A stretch of 7,364 nucleotides of DNA. Origin: Deltaproteobacteria bacterium (GTDB taxonomy: Bacteria; Desulfobacterota; Desulfarculia; Adiutricales; Adiutricaceae). Each line of letters begins with the position of its first letter. Position 1 is the first letter of the stretch. The stretch is taken from assembly GCA_031278795.1 (NCBI GenBank), contig JAITJT010000124.1, forward strand, positions 1 to 7,364. The letters are read 5' to 3'. A model generated the notes under the pieces. That model saw only the letters and a program-made list of their open reading frames with translations, ran no database searches and was not told where the DNA came from. Shown here one piece after another: positions 1 to 5,306 of this stretch. Both the position numbers and the translations under genes were made by a program.

Positions 1-32
1 CTTTACGAGAGGGGTTTTGCTTGCGGATGAAT

Positions 33-70
33 CTTTCCCACCTTGAGCCCAAAGGCTCAAGGTGGAAAAG
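33..70. terminator. Strong hairpin downstream of cooC, possible terminator
   Basis: A perfect 12-bp inverted repeat (arms 38-49 and 54-65, CCACCTTGAGCC and its complement) closes on a 4-nt CAAA loop. After one mismatch, four more pairs (33-36 with 67-70) extend it. It lies about 60 nt past the cooC stop on the minus strand, where a transcript end is expected. Neither side has a real run of T, so intrinsic termination is uncertain. It could instead be a bidirectional end, an mRNA 3'-stabilising stem or a dispersed repeat. Confidence 0.5.
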
Positions 71-127
71 GTTAATACGTGATACTTTAGCTAAACTCTT
101 CTAAAAAGAGGCGAAAGACCGCTCTTC

Positions 128-889
128 TCAGGCGGCCTTGTCCTCCACGAGGGTCTTCTGGAAGATGTCTAAGGCGGCCTTTACGGCCGGTGAATCCTTA
201 AGGAAGGAGGTGGGCTCGCCGTTCTGGTCGGCGTCATAGATGACCGCGTCGTCCGGTATTATCCCGGCCAGGTTTAGGCCCTCACTCGCGATTATGTCTT
301 TCACCTCCGGAGTGAGCTCGCCTCTCACGCGGTTGATGATTAGATATTTGTGCTGAATGCGGATCTTGAGCTCATCCACCAGCTTCCAGATGCGCAAGGC
401 AGCCGTGAGCCCCCGCCTGGAGGCGTCCGAGATCACGAAGAAGATGTCCATGTAGCGAGCGGTGAGCCTGGAGATATGCTCCATGCCGGCCTCGTTGTCT
501 ATCACCTGGTAGGGATAATTGTTGAGGGTCTTCTCCAAGACAGCCGAGAGGATGGAGTTGGCGGCGCAGTAGCAGCCCGAGCCCTCGGGCTGGCCCATGA
601 CCACCAGGTCGAAGTCGTCTCCCTCCACTATGGCCTCCTGGGTTCTCATCTCAATTAAAGTGTCCTTGGTGATGGAGACGTTTCCGGCCGAGGACTTCAT
701 CTCCTCCCGGGCCTCTGAGAGGGTGTGCTCGTAGTTCATGCCTAAAACGTCAGCCAGATTGGCGTTGGAGTCCGCGTCCACGGCCAGTATGGGCACTTTC
801 CCGATCTTGGCCAGGTAACGGACCGCAAGCCCAGCTAAAGTTGTTTTTCCCGTGCCGCCTTTGCCGGCCATTCCTATTATCATTGACAT
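128..889 (-). CDS. cooC: CooC-type nickel-insertion ATPase (CO dehydrogenase maturation)
   Basis: Cytoplasmic P-loop ATPase of the MinD/CooC class, 253 aa from the chosen start. The family uses ATP-driven dimerisation to help insert nickel into the C-cluster of carbon monoxide dehydrogenase. Seen in sequence: a deviant Walker A motif GKGGTGKTT at residues 9-17 with the signature lysine K10 and the P-loop lysine K15; a switch I segment DADSNANL at 38-45; the CooC-specific GSGCYCAAN segment with the C106-x-C108 pair that binds metal at the dimer interface in characterised CooC; and VIDNEAGMEHISR at 129-141, a Walker B-like strand and switch II. In-frame ATGs also exist at 913, 910 and 883. The ATG at 889 is preferred because GGAG lies 9 nt upstream and the N-terminus then matches the family. 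It lies downstream of asnS on the same strand. No CODH gene is in view, so its partner must be elsewhere. A ParA/NifH-like ATPase is the alternative, but the CxC motif argues for CooC. Confidence 0.9.
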   Translation of the reverse strand: MSMIIGMAGKGGTGKTTLAGLAVRYLAKIGKVPILAVDADSNANLADVLGMNYEHTLSEAREEMKSSAGNVSITKDTLIEMRTQEAIVEGDDFDLVVMGQPEGSGCYCAANSILSAVLEKTLNNYPYQVIDNEAGMEHISRLTARYMDIFFVISDASRRGLTAALRIWKLVDELKIRIQHKYLIINRVRGELTPEVKDIIASEGLNLAGIIPDDAVIYDADQNGEPTSFLKDSPAVKAALDIFQKTLVEDKAA

Positions 890-898
890 ATAGATTGT

Positions 899-902
899 CT
901 CC
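899..902 (-). promoter_or_regulatory. Ribosome-binding site that sets the cooC start
   Basis: GGAG on the minus strand, 9 nt before the ATG at 889. The upstream ATGs at 913 and 910 have only a weak GGCGG before them. That GGCGG is part of a 6-bp inverted repeat (918-923 with 931-936). Confidence 0.55.
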
Positions 903-970
903 ACTAACATCATAAAGCCGCCAGGATATTTGGCGGGGTGTATTTGCTCTTCTTTGTTTTATGGGTGATG

Positions 971-991
971 GGCGCTTAGCTATTAAGCGCC
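971..991 (-). terminator. Hairpin directly after the asnS stop
   Basis: A perfect 8-bp stem (GGCGCTTA at 971-978 and its complement at 984-991) closes on a 5-nt loop. It begins two bases after the asnS stop codon on the minus strand. The downstream minus-strand bases (CATCACCC) contain no T run, so it may attenuate, process or protect the 3' end rather than terminate fully. It is the main element in the short asnS-cooC gap. Confidence 0.5.
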
Positions 992-993
992 AA

Positions 994-2457
994 CTAAAAT
1001 TCCAAAGATCCAGGGGTTCTGGGAAAGGCTATCACGTCCCTGATGTTGGTGATACCCGTTAGTAGCATGAGGAGCCTCTCAAAGCCCAGACCGAAGCCCG
1101 AGTGGGGCACTGAACCGTAGCGCCTGGTGTCCAGGTACCACCAGTAATGCTCCCTGGTGAGATGGAGCTCCTCCATGCGACTTAGGAGCTTATCCTCTCT
1201 CTCCTCCCTCTGGGAGCCTCCTATGAGCTCGCCCACCCTAGGAACCAGAAGGTCCATGGCGCGCACCTTGCTTTCGTCCTCCGTGAGGCGCATGTAGAAG
1301 GGCTTTATGCTCTTGGGGTAGTCATAGACAAAGACCGGGCCCTGGAAGTAGGTCTCCGACAGAAAGCGCTCGTGCTCGGTCTGGATGTCCGAGCCGTAAG
1401 CTGGAGGGTACTCAAAGGCTATTTTACTCTCAACAAGAAGCTTAATTGCCTCGCTGTAGGGAATCCTGGGGTAGGCCTTTAGAGTGAGCGAGTCCAGGCG
1501 CCTGGAAAGCTCTGTGTCCACGAATCTTTCAAAAAGTTCTAGATCCGATGCGGATTTGTCCCTAATCCAGAGGGTTACGCTCTTTAAGAGCTCTTCTGCC
1601 AGGTCCATGTCATCGTCAAGGTCGAAGAAGGCCGCCTCGGGCTCCACCATCCAAAACTCGGCCGCGTGCCTGGGGGTATTGGAGCGCTCGGCCCTGAAGG
1701 TGGGTCCAAAGGTGTAGACCCTCCCCAAGGCTGTCGCCAGTAGCTCGGCCTCCAGCTGGCCGGAGACCGTAAGTGACGCCATCTTCTGGAAAAAGTCCTC
1801 GGCGTAGGGGTTGCTATTATCAGGTGGGTCACTTGAATTAGGCGAATCCACACTCTTTTTAGGCTCATCTTTGGCCAATGAGCCTTCACCTTGGCCTGAG
1901 GCGCTAGCCAGGGGTAGTGTGGTCACCCGGAAGAGCTCTCCGGCCCCTTCGGCGTCTGAACCGGTGATTATGGGGGTGTGTACGTAAAAGAAGTCCCTCT
2001 CCCTAAAAAAGCTGTGTATGGCAAAGGCCAACTCCGAGCGGAGGCGGTTTAGGGCCCCGTACTTGTTGGTTCTGGGCCTCAGGTGGGCAATCTCCCTGAG
2101 GAACTCATCCGAGTGGCGCTTCTTCTGGAGGGGGTACTCCGGGGTCACTGTCCCTAGGACCCTCACGGTTCTGGCCGCGAGCTCCCACCTCTGGCCCTTC
2201 CCCAGGCTCTCCTTGAGCGACCCAAGGCACTCCAGGGCGGCTCCGTTGACCATGTCCTTGAGGGCCTCGAAGCCCTCCGTTTGGGAGTCTAAGATCAGCT
2301 GGAGGTTTTTTATGCTGGAGCCGTCATTTAGTTCTATGAAGGAGAAGCCCTTGGAGTCCCGGCGGGTTTTCACCCAGCCCCTCACCAGGACGGAGTCGAT
2401 GGGACTCTCCGCTCTTAGTAGGTGGGAGATTAATATATGCTTAGTCGCTTCACTCAA
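994..2457 (-). CDS. asnS: Asparaginyl-tRNA synthetase
   Basis: Class IIb aminoacyl-tRNA synthetase that charges tRNA-Asn with asparagine in the cytoplasm; 487 aa from the preferred start. The N-terminal OB-fold anticodon-binding domain begins at VRGWVKTRRDSKGF (about residues 25-38). The catalytic core shows HTPIITGSDAEGAGELF (160-176), motif 2 FRAERSNTPRH (254-264), AEFWMVEPEAAFF, IGGSQREER, and the C-terminal motif 3 GFGLGFERLL ending in NIRDVIAFPRTP. The open frame continues upstream with ATGs at 2553, 2511 and 2487. The TTG at 2457 is preferred because GGAG lies exactly 6 nt before it and it places the RGW motif at residues 26-28, as in other AsnRS; the longer versions add 10-32 residues, and the first ATG lies inside a palindrome. 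One oddity is a hydrophilic stretch rich in S, D, P, N and K (roughly 187-217) between the HTPII region and the LTVSGQL segment, somewhat longer than the E. coli equivalent. The family call is secure; the start is moderately supported. Confidence 0.95.
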   Translation of the reverse strand: MSEATKHILISHLLRAESPIDSVLVRGWVKTRRDSKGFSFIELNDGSSIKNLQLILDSQTEGFEALKDMVNGAALECLGSLKESLGKGQRWELAARTVRVLGTVTPEYPLQKKRHSDEFLREIAHLRPRTNKYGALNRLRSELAFAIHSFFRERDFFYVHTPIITGSDAEGAGELFRVTTLPLASASGQGEGSLAKDEPKKSVDSPNSSDPPDNSNPYAEDFFQKMASLTVSGQLEAELLATALGRVYTFGPTFRAERSNTPRHAAEFWMVEPEAAFFDLDDDMDLAEELLKSVTLWIRDKSASDLELFERFVDTELSRRLDSLTLKAYPRIPYSEAIKLLVESKIAFEYPPAYGSDIQTEHERFLSETYFQGPVFVYDYPKSIKPFYMRLTEDESKVRAMDLLVPRVGELIGGSQREEREDKLLSRMEELHLTREHYWWYLDTRRYGSVPHSGFGLGFERLLMLLTGITNIRDVIAFPRTPGSLEF

Positions 2458-2463
2458 AATGCG

Positions 2464-2467
2464 CTCC
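2464..2467 (-). promoter_or_regulatory. Ribosome-binding site supporting a TTG start of asnS
   Basis: GGAG on the minus strand with a 6-nt spacer (CGCATT) before the TTG at 2457. None of the in-frame ATGs further upstream has as good a site: the one at 2553 has AGAAG 8 nt away, the one at 2511 has GGCGG 4 nt away, and the one at 2487 has GGAT only 3 nt away. Confidence 0.5.
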
Positions 2468-2532
2468 AGGTTAACTAAAAGATCCATAGAATCCAGCAAC
2501 AATCTACCCATTTTGCCGCCAAATTTCAAGTG

Positions 2533-2553
2533 ATGGGGCCCTTTGGGCCCCAT
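2533..2553 (-). promoter_or_regulatory. GC-rich palindromic hairpin in the asnS leader
   Basis: Arms 2533-2541 and 2545-2553 (ATGGGGCCC and its complement) form a perfect 9-bp stem around a 3-nt loop. It lies about 75 nt upstream of the preferred asnS TTG start. The first in-frame ATG of the frame (2553) would be paired inside this stem, which argues against its use as the start. The role is unknown: leader structure, attenuator or protein-binding site. Confidence 0.4.
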
Positions 2554-2634
2554 AAGCGCATCTTCTAGATCTAATTGTACGCCCCCTTTAAAGAAAAAGC
2601 GTAAGGGCCGTAATTTAGGTATCGTGAGCGGAGA

Positions 2635-2659
2635 GCTAAAATTTCCCTTGAAATTTAGC
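2635..2659. repeat. Inverted repeat, 10 bp with a single-base bulge
   Basis: GCTAAAATTTC (2635-2645) pairs with GAAATTTAGC (2650-2659) around a CCTT loop, leaving one unpaired A. GAGA at 2631-2634 and TCTC at 2663-2666 can extend it across a 3-nt bulge. It lies in the shared upstream region of asnS and the DUF554 gene and could act as an operator or as an RNA stem in the asnS leader. Confidence 0.4.
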
Positions 2660-2700
2660 CACTCTCAGGGTATTTAACTAAGATGTTTTCTCTTAAAGGC

Positions 2701-2735
2701 CCTAAAAGAGCTACAGCTCTATAGCACTTTTTAGG
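2701..2735. repeat. Nested inverted repeats in the intergenic region
   Basis: An inner stem AGAGC/GCTCT (2707-2711 and 2716-2720) with a TACA loop sits inside an outer pair CCTAAA/TTTAGG (2701-2706 and 2730-2735), with an asymmetric internal bulge. It could be a folded leader element or a protein site; the stems are short and chance is possible. Confidence 0.25.
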
Positions 2736-2761
2736 AAAACATTTGAGCGCAGAAGAAATTA

Positions 2762-2813
2762 TTTTTCCCATGTGTTTATCCCATGTCTTTTTCCCATGTC
2801 TTTTTCCCATGTG
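2762..2813. repeat. 13-bp tandem repeat, four copies
   Basis: Four adjacent 13-bp units (2762-2774, 2775-2787, 2788-2800, 2801-2813) with consensus TTTTTCCCATGTS. Units 1 and 4 are identical (ending in G). Units 2 and 3 end in C, and unit 2 carries one T-to-A change. A decayed fifth unit (TTTTTTCATGGCG, 2814-2826) follows. It lies 150-200 nt upstream of the DUF554 start. The unit length is not a multiple of three, so the array is not a coding repeat. It may be a slippage-prone minisatellite or a cluster of protein-binding sites. Confidence 0.8.
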
Positions 2814-2949
2814 TTTTTTCATGGCGAACCACGCCTACTCACCAAGAGTTTTAATAACAATAAACTGTGATAAAAGCCTCTTTCACCAAAGCCCTACTCT
2901 TTCCGCTGTAAATCCAAATGGACACTTGCGGCGCATCTTAGATATATAT

Positions 2950-2953
2950 AGGA
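2950..2953 (+). promoter_or_regulatory. Ribosome-binding site for the TTG start of the DUF554 gene
   Basis: AGGA with a 10-nt spacer before TTG at 2964. There is no in-frame ATG near the conserved N-terminus; the next internal ATG would remove the first membrane segment. Confidence 0.45.
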
Positions 2954-2963
2954 ATTTTCTCTT

Positions 2964-3683
2964 TTGATAATACCCTGGGGCCCCATAATAAACGCCATAA
3001 CGGTAGCCATTGGTGCCACCATTGGCCTCTTTCTTGGAGGAATCATCCCGGAGCGCATGCGCGTCTTGGTCTTCCAGCTCTTTGGCCTCTGTCTGGTGGC
3101 GATAGCCCTTTCCATGATCGCCAAGAGCGACTCCATCATCTTGGTGATTCTCGCCTGCGCCCTGGGGGCCGTCAGCGGAGAGCTCCTGAAGCTTTCCGAG
3201 CGCCTGGACAGACTAGGCGACTATCTCAAGAAGACCGTCACCAGCAAGAACCCGCATTTCACCGAGGGCCTGGTCACGAGCTCGCTACTTGTCTGCGTGG
3301 GCGCCATGTCCATCGTGGGCTCCTTTGAGGAGGGTCTGGGTAAAGGTAGGACCACGGTCTTCACCAAGTCCATGATAGACTTCTTCGGGGTGATGATCTT
3401 GGCCTCCAGGTTCGGTTCGGGCGTGATATTCTGCGCCCTGACGGTTCTAATCTACCAAGGCACGCTCACTATCCTCGCGGCCGATATCTCCCCCTACGTG
3501 ACCCAAGGGATTGAGTCCACCCTCACGGGAACTGGAGGGATTCTGGTCTTGGGCATTGCCTTCAACTTGATTGGCCTCAGGACCCCGGTGAATATCTCCA
3601 GCTCGCTTCCAGCCCTCATCTGGGCTATAATCCTTCCTCCCGTAACCGAGAGGCTGATGAAAGTCGTACACGCTCTAGTTTGA
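2964..3683 (+). CDS. DUF554 family integral membrane protein (YqgA/YdfK-like)
   Basis: Hydrophobic inner-membrane protein of 239 aa, the usual length for DUF554. The biochemical function of the family is not established; it is often described as a possible transporter. Family hallmarks seen here are an N-terminal GAxIGLFLGGxIPERMR segment (17-33), LFGLCLVAIALSM (39-51), LLVCVGAMSIVGSFEEGL (108-125), KSMIDFFGVMILASRFGSGV (135-154), YQGTLTILA (164-172), TGTGGILVLGIAFNLIGL (188-205) and a C-terminal LPALIWAIILPP (215-226). About seven membrane spans are likely, near 8-28, 34-53, 57-72, 103-121, 138-172 (probably two), 188-205 and 213-227. A charged loop (74-100) separates the two halves. Translation starts at TTG. 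It is the only plus-strand gene, divergent from asnS and convergent with the DUF362 gene, so context gives no functional clue. The family call is firm; the role is unknown. Confidence 0.88.
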   Translation: MIIPWGPIINAITVAIGATIGLFLGGIIPERMRVLVFQLFGLCLVAIALSMIAKSDSIILVILACALGAVSGELLKLSERLDRLGDYLKKTVTSKNPHFTEGLVTSSLLVCVGAMSIVGSFEEGLGKGRTTVFTKSMIDFFGVMILASRFGSGVIFCALTVLIYQGTLTILAADISPYVTQGIESTLTGTGGILVLGIAFNLIGLRTPVNISSSLPALIWAIILPPVTERLMKVVHALV

Positions 3684-3995
3684 GATTTTCTTGATACTAC
3701 CCGCTCTTTAGTAGCCGCGCTCTAATATCAAAGCTCAAAAGCCCCCTTCTAAATTTAAGGGTAAGAGTACTTAGGGAAACTCTTGAGTTCAAAAAGAGAA
3801 AAAGATTAATTAAAATCCAAAAACTGATATAAGAGTAGGGAAAAAAGTTTCAAAAACATTCCCCAAAACATTAGACAAAACTAAATATTAATGCTTAGAA
3901 AAAAACATTTAGATAAGTGCTAGACAATACTTAAAATACCATATCTAGCTATTATTTTAGACAAAAATAAAAATATAATTTTGATTGAAGCTTAC

Positions 3996-4034
3996 AAAAA
4001 TAGGGAAAAACGAATCATGTTTTTCCCTATTTTT
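3996..4034. terminator. 16-bp perfect hairpin, likely bidirectional terminator
   Basis: Arms 3996-4011 and 4019-4034 are perfectly complementary over 16 bp around a 7-nt loop (GAATCAT). The stem has a GGG/CCC core flanked by A and T runs. On the plus strand it ends in a T run to 4036 (TATTTTTTT); on the minus strand the mirrored T run is TATTTTTG. This is a typical form for a shared terminator between convergent genes. It is about 310 nt beyond the DUF554 stop and about 65 nt beyond the DUF362-gene stop. Confidence 0.7.
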
Positions 4035-4065
4035 TTAATGTGTTTGTGTTTTTTTAAGAAATACT

Positions 4066-4093
4066 CGCTATTTTTATTTTCACAAAAATAGCG
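4066..4093 (-). terminator. 10-bp hairpin just downstream of the DUF362 gene
   Basis: CGCTATTTTT (4066-4075) and its exact complement (4084-4093) enclose an 8-nt loop. On the minus strand the stem begins 6 nt after the DUF362-gene stop and is followed by AGTATTTCTT, a moderately T-rich tail. It is probably the first terminator for that gene, with the hairpin at 3996-4034 as a second. Confidence 0.55.
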
Positions 4094-4099
4094 CTTTCA

Positions 4100-5203
4100 T
4101 CATTGAACGTTTACTATCTCGTAGGCGCACTCGCCTAGGTTGATCTTTTCCGAGTGCTCCATCTGCACCTTCCAGTTGGTGCTGGGATGGATGGAGGTGA
4201 AGTGCTCGGAGTCCTTCATCTCGCGCTCGTCCACTATGGTGCCGTGGAGGGCGTGGGCCTTGTTCACCGCGTCAATGGAGGCGTAGTCCACGGAGACCGG
4301 GTCGAAGCCCGCGAATATCCCTATGTCCGGGACGATGGCCGCATCGTTTTCCTGGTGGCAGTCACAGAAGGGTGAGACCTGGTTTACCACGTTTATGTGG
4401 AAGGATGGCCTGCCGTAAACCACGGCCTTGGCGTACTCGGCCATCTTCTTGCACAAGGCGTCCGGCGCGCTGGACCAGGAGTTGGAGATGGCGTGCTGGT
4501 TGCAGCTACCTAGGCCGCGTCCGCAGCCCACGCAGAGCTCATGGTCGATAAGGGCCTTCTTCTCCACAAAGCTGATGGCGCCCTGGGCGCAGTTCTTGGC
4601 GCAGACCTTACAGCCTATGCAGAGCTTTTTGCTAACCACGGGCTTGGAGTCGTTGTGCATGATCATCTTTCCGGCCCGGCTTCCGCTACCCATGCCTAGA
4701 TTCTTGATGGCCCCGCCGAAACCTGTGACCTCGTGGCCCTTGAAGTGGTTTAAGGATACCACTATGTCAGCGTCCATGATGGCCCTTCCAATCTTGGCGT
4801 GGGAAAGGAGTATGCCCCCCTCTATGGGGACATCGACCTCGTCTGTGCCCTTGAGACCATCACCGATTATTATCTGGCAGCCCGCGGAGTAGGGAGTGAA
4901 ACCGTTCTCATAGGCGGCGTCCAGGTGGCTTAGCGCATGGGTGCGCCTTCCCACGTAGAGCGTGCCGCAGTCGGTTAGGAAGGGGCGGCCCTTGAGGAAA
5001 CTTATCTGGTCGGCCACGGTCTTGGCGAAATTGGGCCTTAGGAAGGCCAGATTCCCGGGTTCGCCGAAATGGATCTTTATGGCGACGAACTTCTTTTTGA
5101 AATCAATGGTCTGGAAACTAGCCGCCTTTAAAAGCCTCTTGAGCTTGTCCAGAAGGCTGTCGCCAAGCCGGCAGCGCATGTCGGTGAAATAAACCTTTGA
5201 CAT
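4100..5203 (-). CDS. DUF362 domain protein with ferredoxin-type 4Fe-4S region
   Basis: Predicted soluble iron-sulfur protein of 367 aa without a signal peptide; members are widespread in anaerobes and are usually annotated only as DUF362/4Fe-4S proteins. The N-terminal DUF362 part shows VAIKIHFGEPGN (40-51), CGTLYVGRRTHALSHLDAAYENGF (79-102), IIIGDGLKG (111-119), VSLNHFKGHEVTGFGGAIKNLGMG (149-172), and continues after the ferredoxin insert with SPFCDCH (277-283) and VPDIGIFAGFDPVSVDYAS (291-309). The insert has one complete 4Fe-4S motif, C195-C198-C201-C205. A second motif, C224-C227-x-C234, has glycine (codon GGC) at residue 230 where the third cysteine is expected. A CDC pair at C280/C282, common in the family, might contribute to metal binding; that is inference. 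GGGAG lies 7 nt before the ATG at 5203. It is flanked by long non-coding gaps and seems to be transcribed alone. Substrate and partner are unknown. Confidence 0.9.
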   Translation of the reverse strand: MSKVYFTDMRCRLGDSLLDKLKRLLKAASFQTIDFKKKFVAIKIHFGEPGNLAFLRPNFAKTVADQISFLKGRPFLTDCGTLYVGRRTHALSHLDAAYENGFTPYSAGCQIIIGDGLKGTDEVDVPIEGGILLSHAKIGRAIMDADIVVSLNHFKGHEVTGFGGAIKNLGMGSGSRAGKMIMHNDSKPVVSKKLCIGCKVCAKNCAQGAISFVEKKALIDHELCVGCGRGLGSCNQHAISNSWSSAPDALCKKMAEYAKAVVYGRPSFHINVVNQVSPFCDCHQENDAAIVPDIGIFAGFDPVSVDYASIDAVNKAHALHGTIVDEREMKDSEHFTSIHPSTNWKVQMEHSEKINLGECAYEIVNVQ

Positions 5204-5241
5204 TGTCGTTCTCCCACATCTCTTTTTAGGCCTTTAAGCCT

Positions 5242-5256
5242 GCTGGCCTCGCCAGC
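5242..5256 (-). promoter_or_regulatory. GC-rich hairpin in the leader of the DUF362 gene
   Basis: GCTGGC (5242-5247) and GCCAGC (5251-5256) form a 6-bp stem with a 3-nt loop, about 40 nt upstream of the start codon. Overlapping AGGCC and GGCCT words nearby (5228-5249) allow an alternative 5-bp pairing, so the leader RNA might switch between two folds. No known riboswitch class is recognised. Confidence 0.3.
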
Positions 5257-5285
5257 CGCGCTAAAAACCCTCTATGGTGTTGATA

Positions 5286-5306
5286 ATGATTAAAACCTTT
5301 AATCAT
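5286..5306. promoter_or_regulatory. AT-rich dyad upstream of the DUF362 gene, possible operator
   Basis: ATGATTAAA (5286-5294) and its exact complement (5298-5306) form a 9-bp dyad with a 3-nt centre, about 85-100 nt upstream of the DUF362-gene start. The left side reads GATAATGAT (5282-5290), identical to the first nine bases of the E. coli Fur-box consensus, but the right half is not in Fur-box register. A repressor or activator site is plausible for an iron-sulfur protein gene; the regulator is a guess. Confidence 0.35.

Larger units (their letters stand above)
2554..2963. other. Divergent intergenic region between asnS and the DUF554 gene
   Basis: About 410 bases between the longest asnS frame and the DUF554 gene hold no convincing gene. 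Visible content is an imperfect inverted repeat (2635-2659), a nested hairpin (2701-2735), a 13-bp tandem repeat (2762-2813) and AT-rich sequence up to the DUF554 ribosome-binding site. Promoters for both divergent genes must lie here, but I could not pick a convincing -35/-10 pair on either strand. A 74-codon frame with a TTG start at 2743 runs through the repeat; its composition does not look coding. Confidence 0.5.
3684..4099. other. AT-rich intergenic region between convergent genes
   Basis: About 416 bases without a gene, between the DUF554 stop and the DUF362-gene stop. The sequence is markedly AT-rich compared with the GC-rich genes around it. Short hairpins near the DUF554 end are weak: CCCTT/AAGGG at 3744-3761 and AAGAGT/ACTCTT at 3763-3784. 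Short words recur: TAGACAA at 3872, 3921 and 3958, and AAAACATT three times between 3853 and 3910. Two strong hairpins (3996-4034 and 4066-4093) lie towards the DUF362 gene. No tRNA or small RNA is recognised. Confidence 0.5.

Noticed and set aside
350..658. Plus-strand open frame of about 100 codons inside cooC
   Set aside because: It lies antisense to a gene with clear CooC motifs and its translation has no recognisable family features.
2018..2533. Plus-strand open frame of 171 codons opposite asnS
   Set aside because: It is fully antisense to conserved AsnRS sequence and its product is low-complexity and S/R/L-rich, as expected from the complement of a GC-rich gene.
2762..2813. CRISPR-like array
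   Set aside because: The units are 13 bp, directly adjacent with no spacers, and no cas genes are present.
2919..2948. Possible plus-strand promoter TGGACA, 18 nt, TATATA before the DUF554 gene
   Set aside because: Transcription would start at or after the AGGA ribosome-binding site (2950-2953), leaving no usable leader; the match is probably chance.
4428..4892. Plus-strand open frame of 154 codons opposite the DUF362 gene
   Set aside because: It mirrors the conserved DUF362/ferredoxin region and has no ribosome-binding or family evidence of its own.
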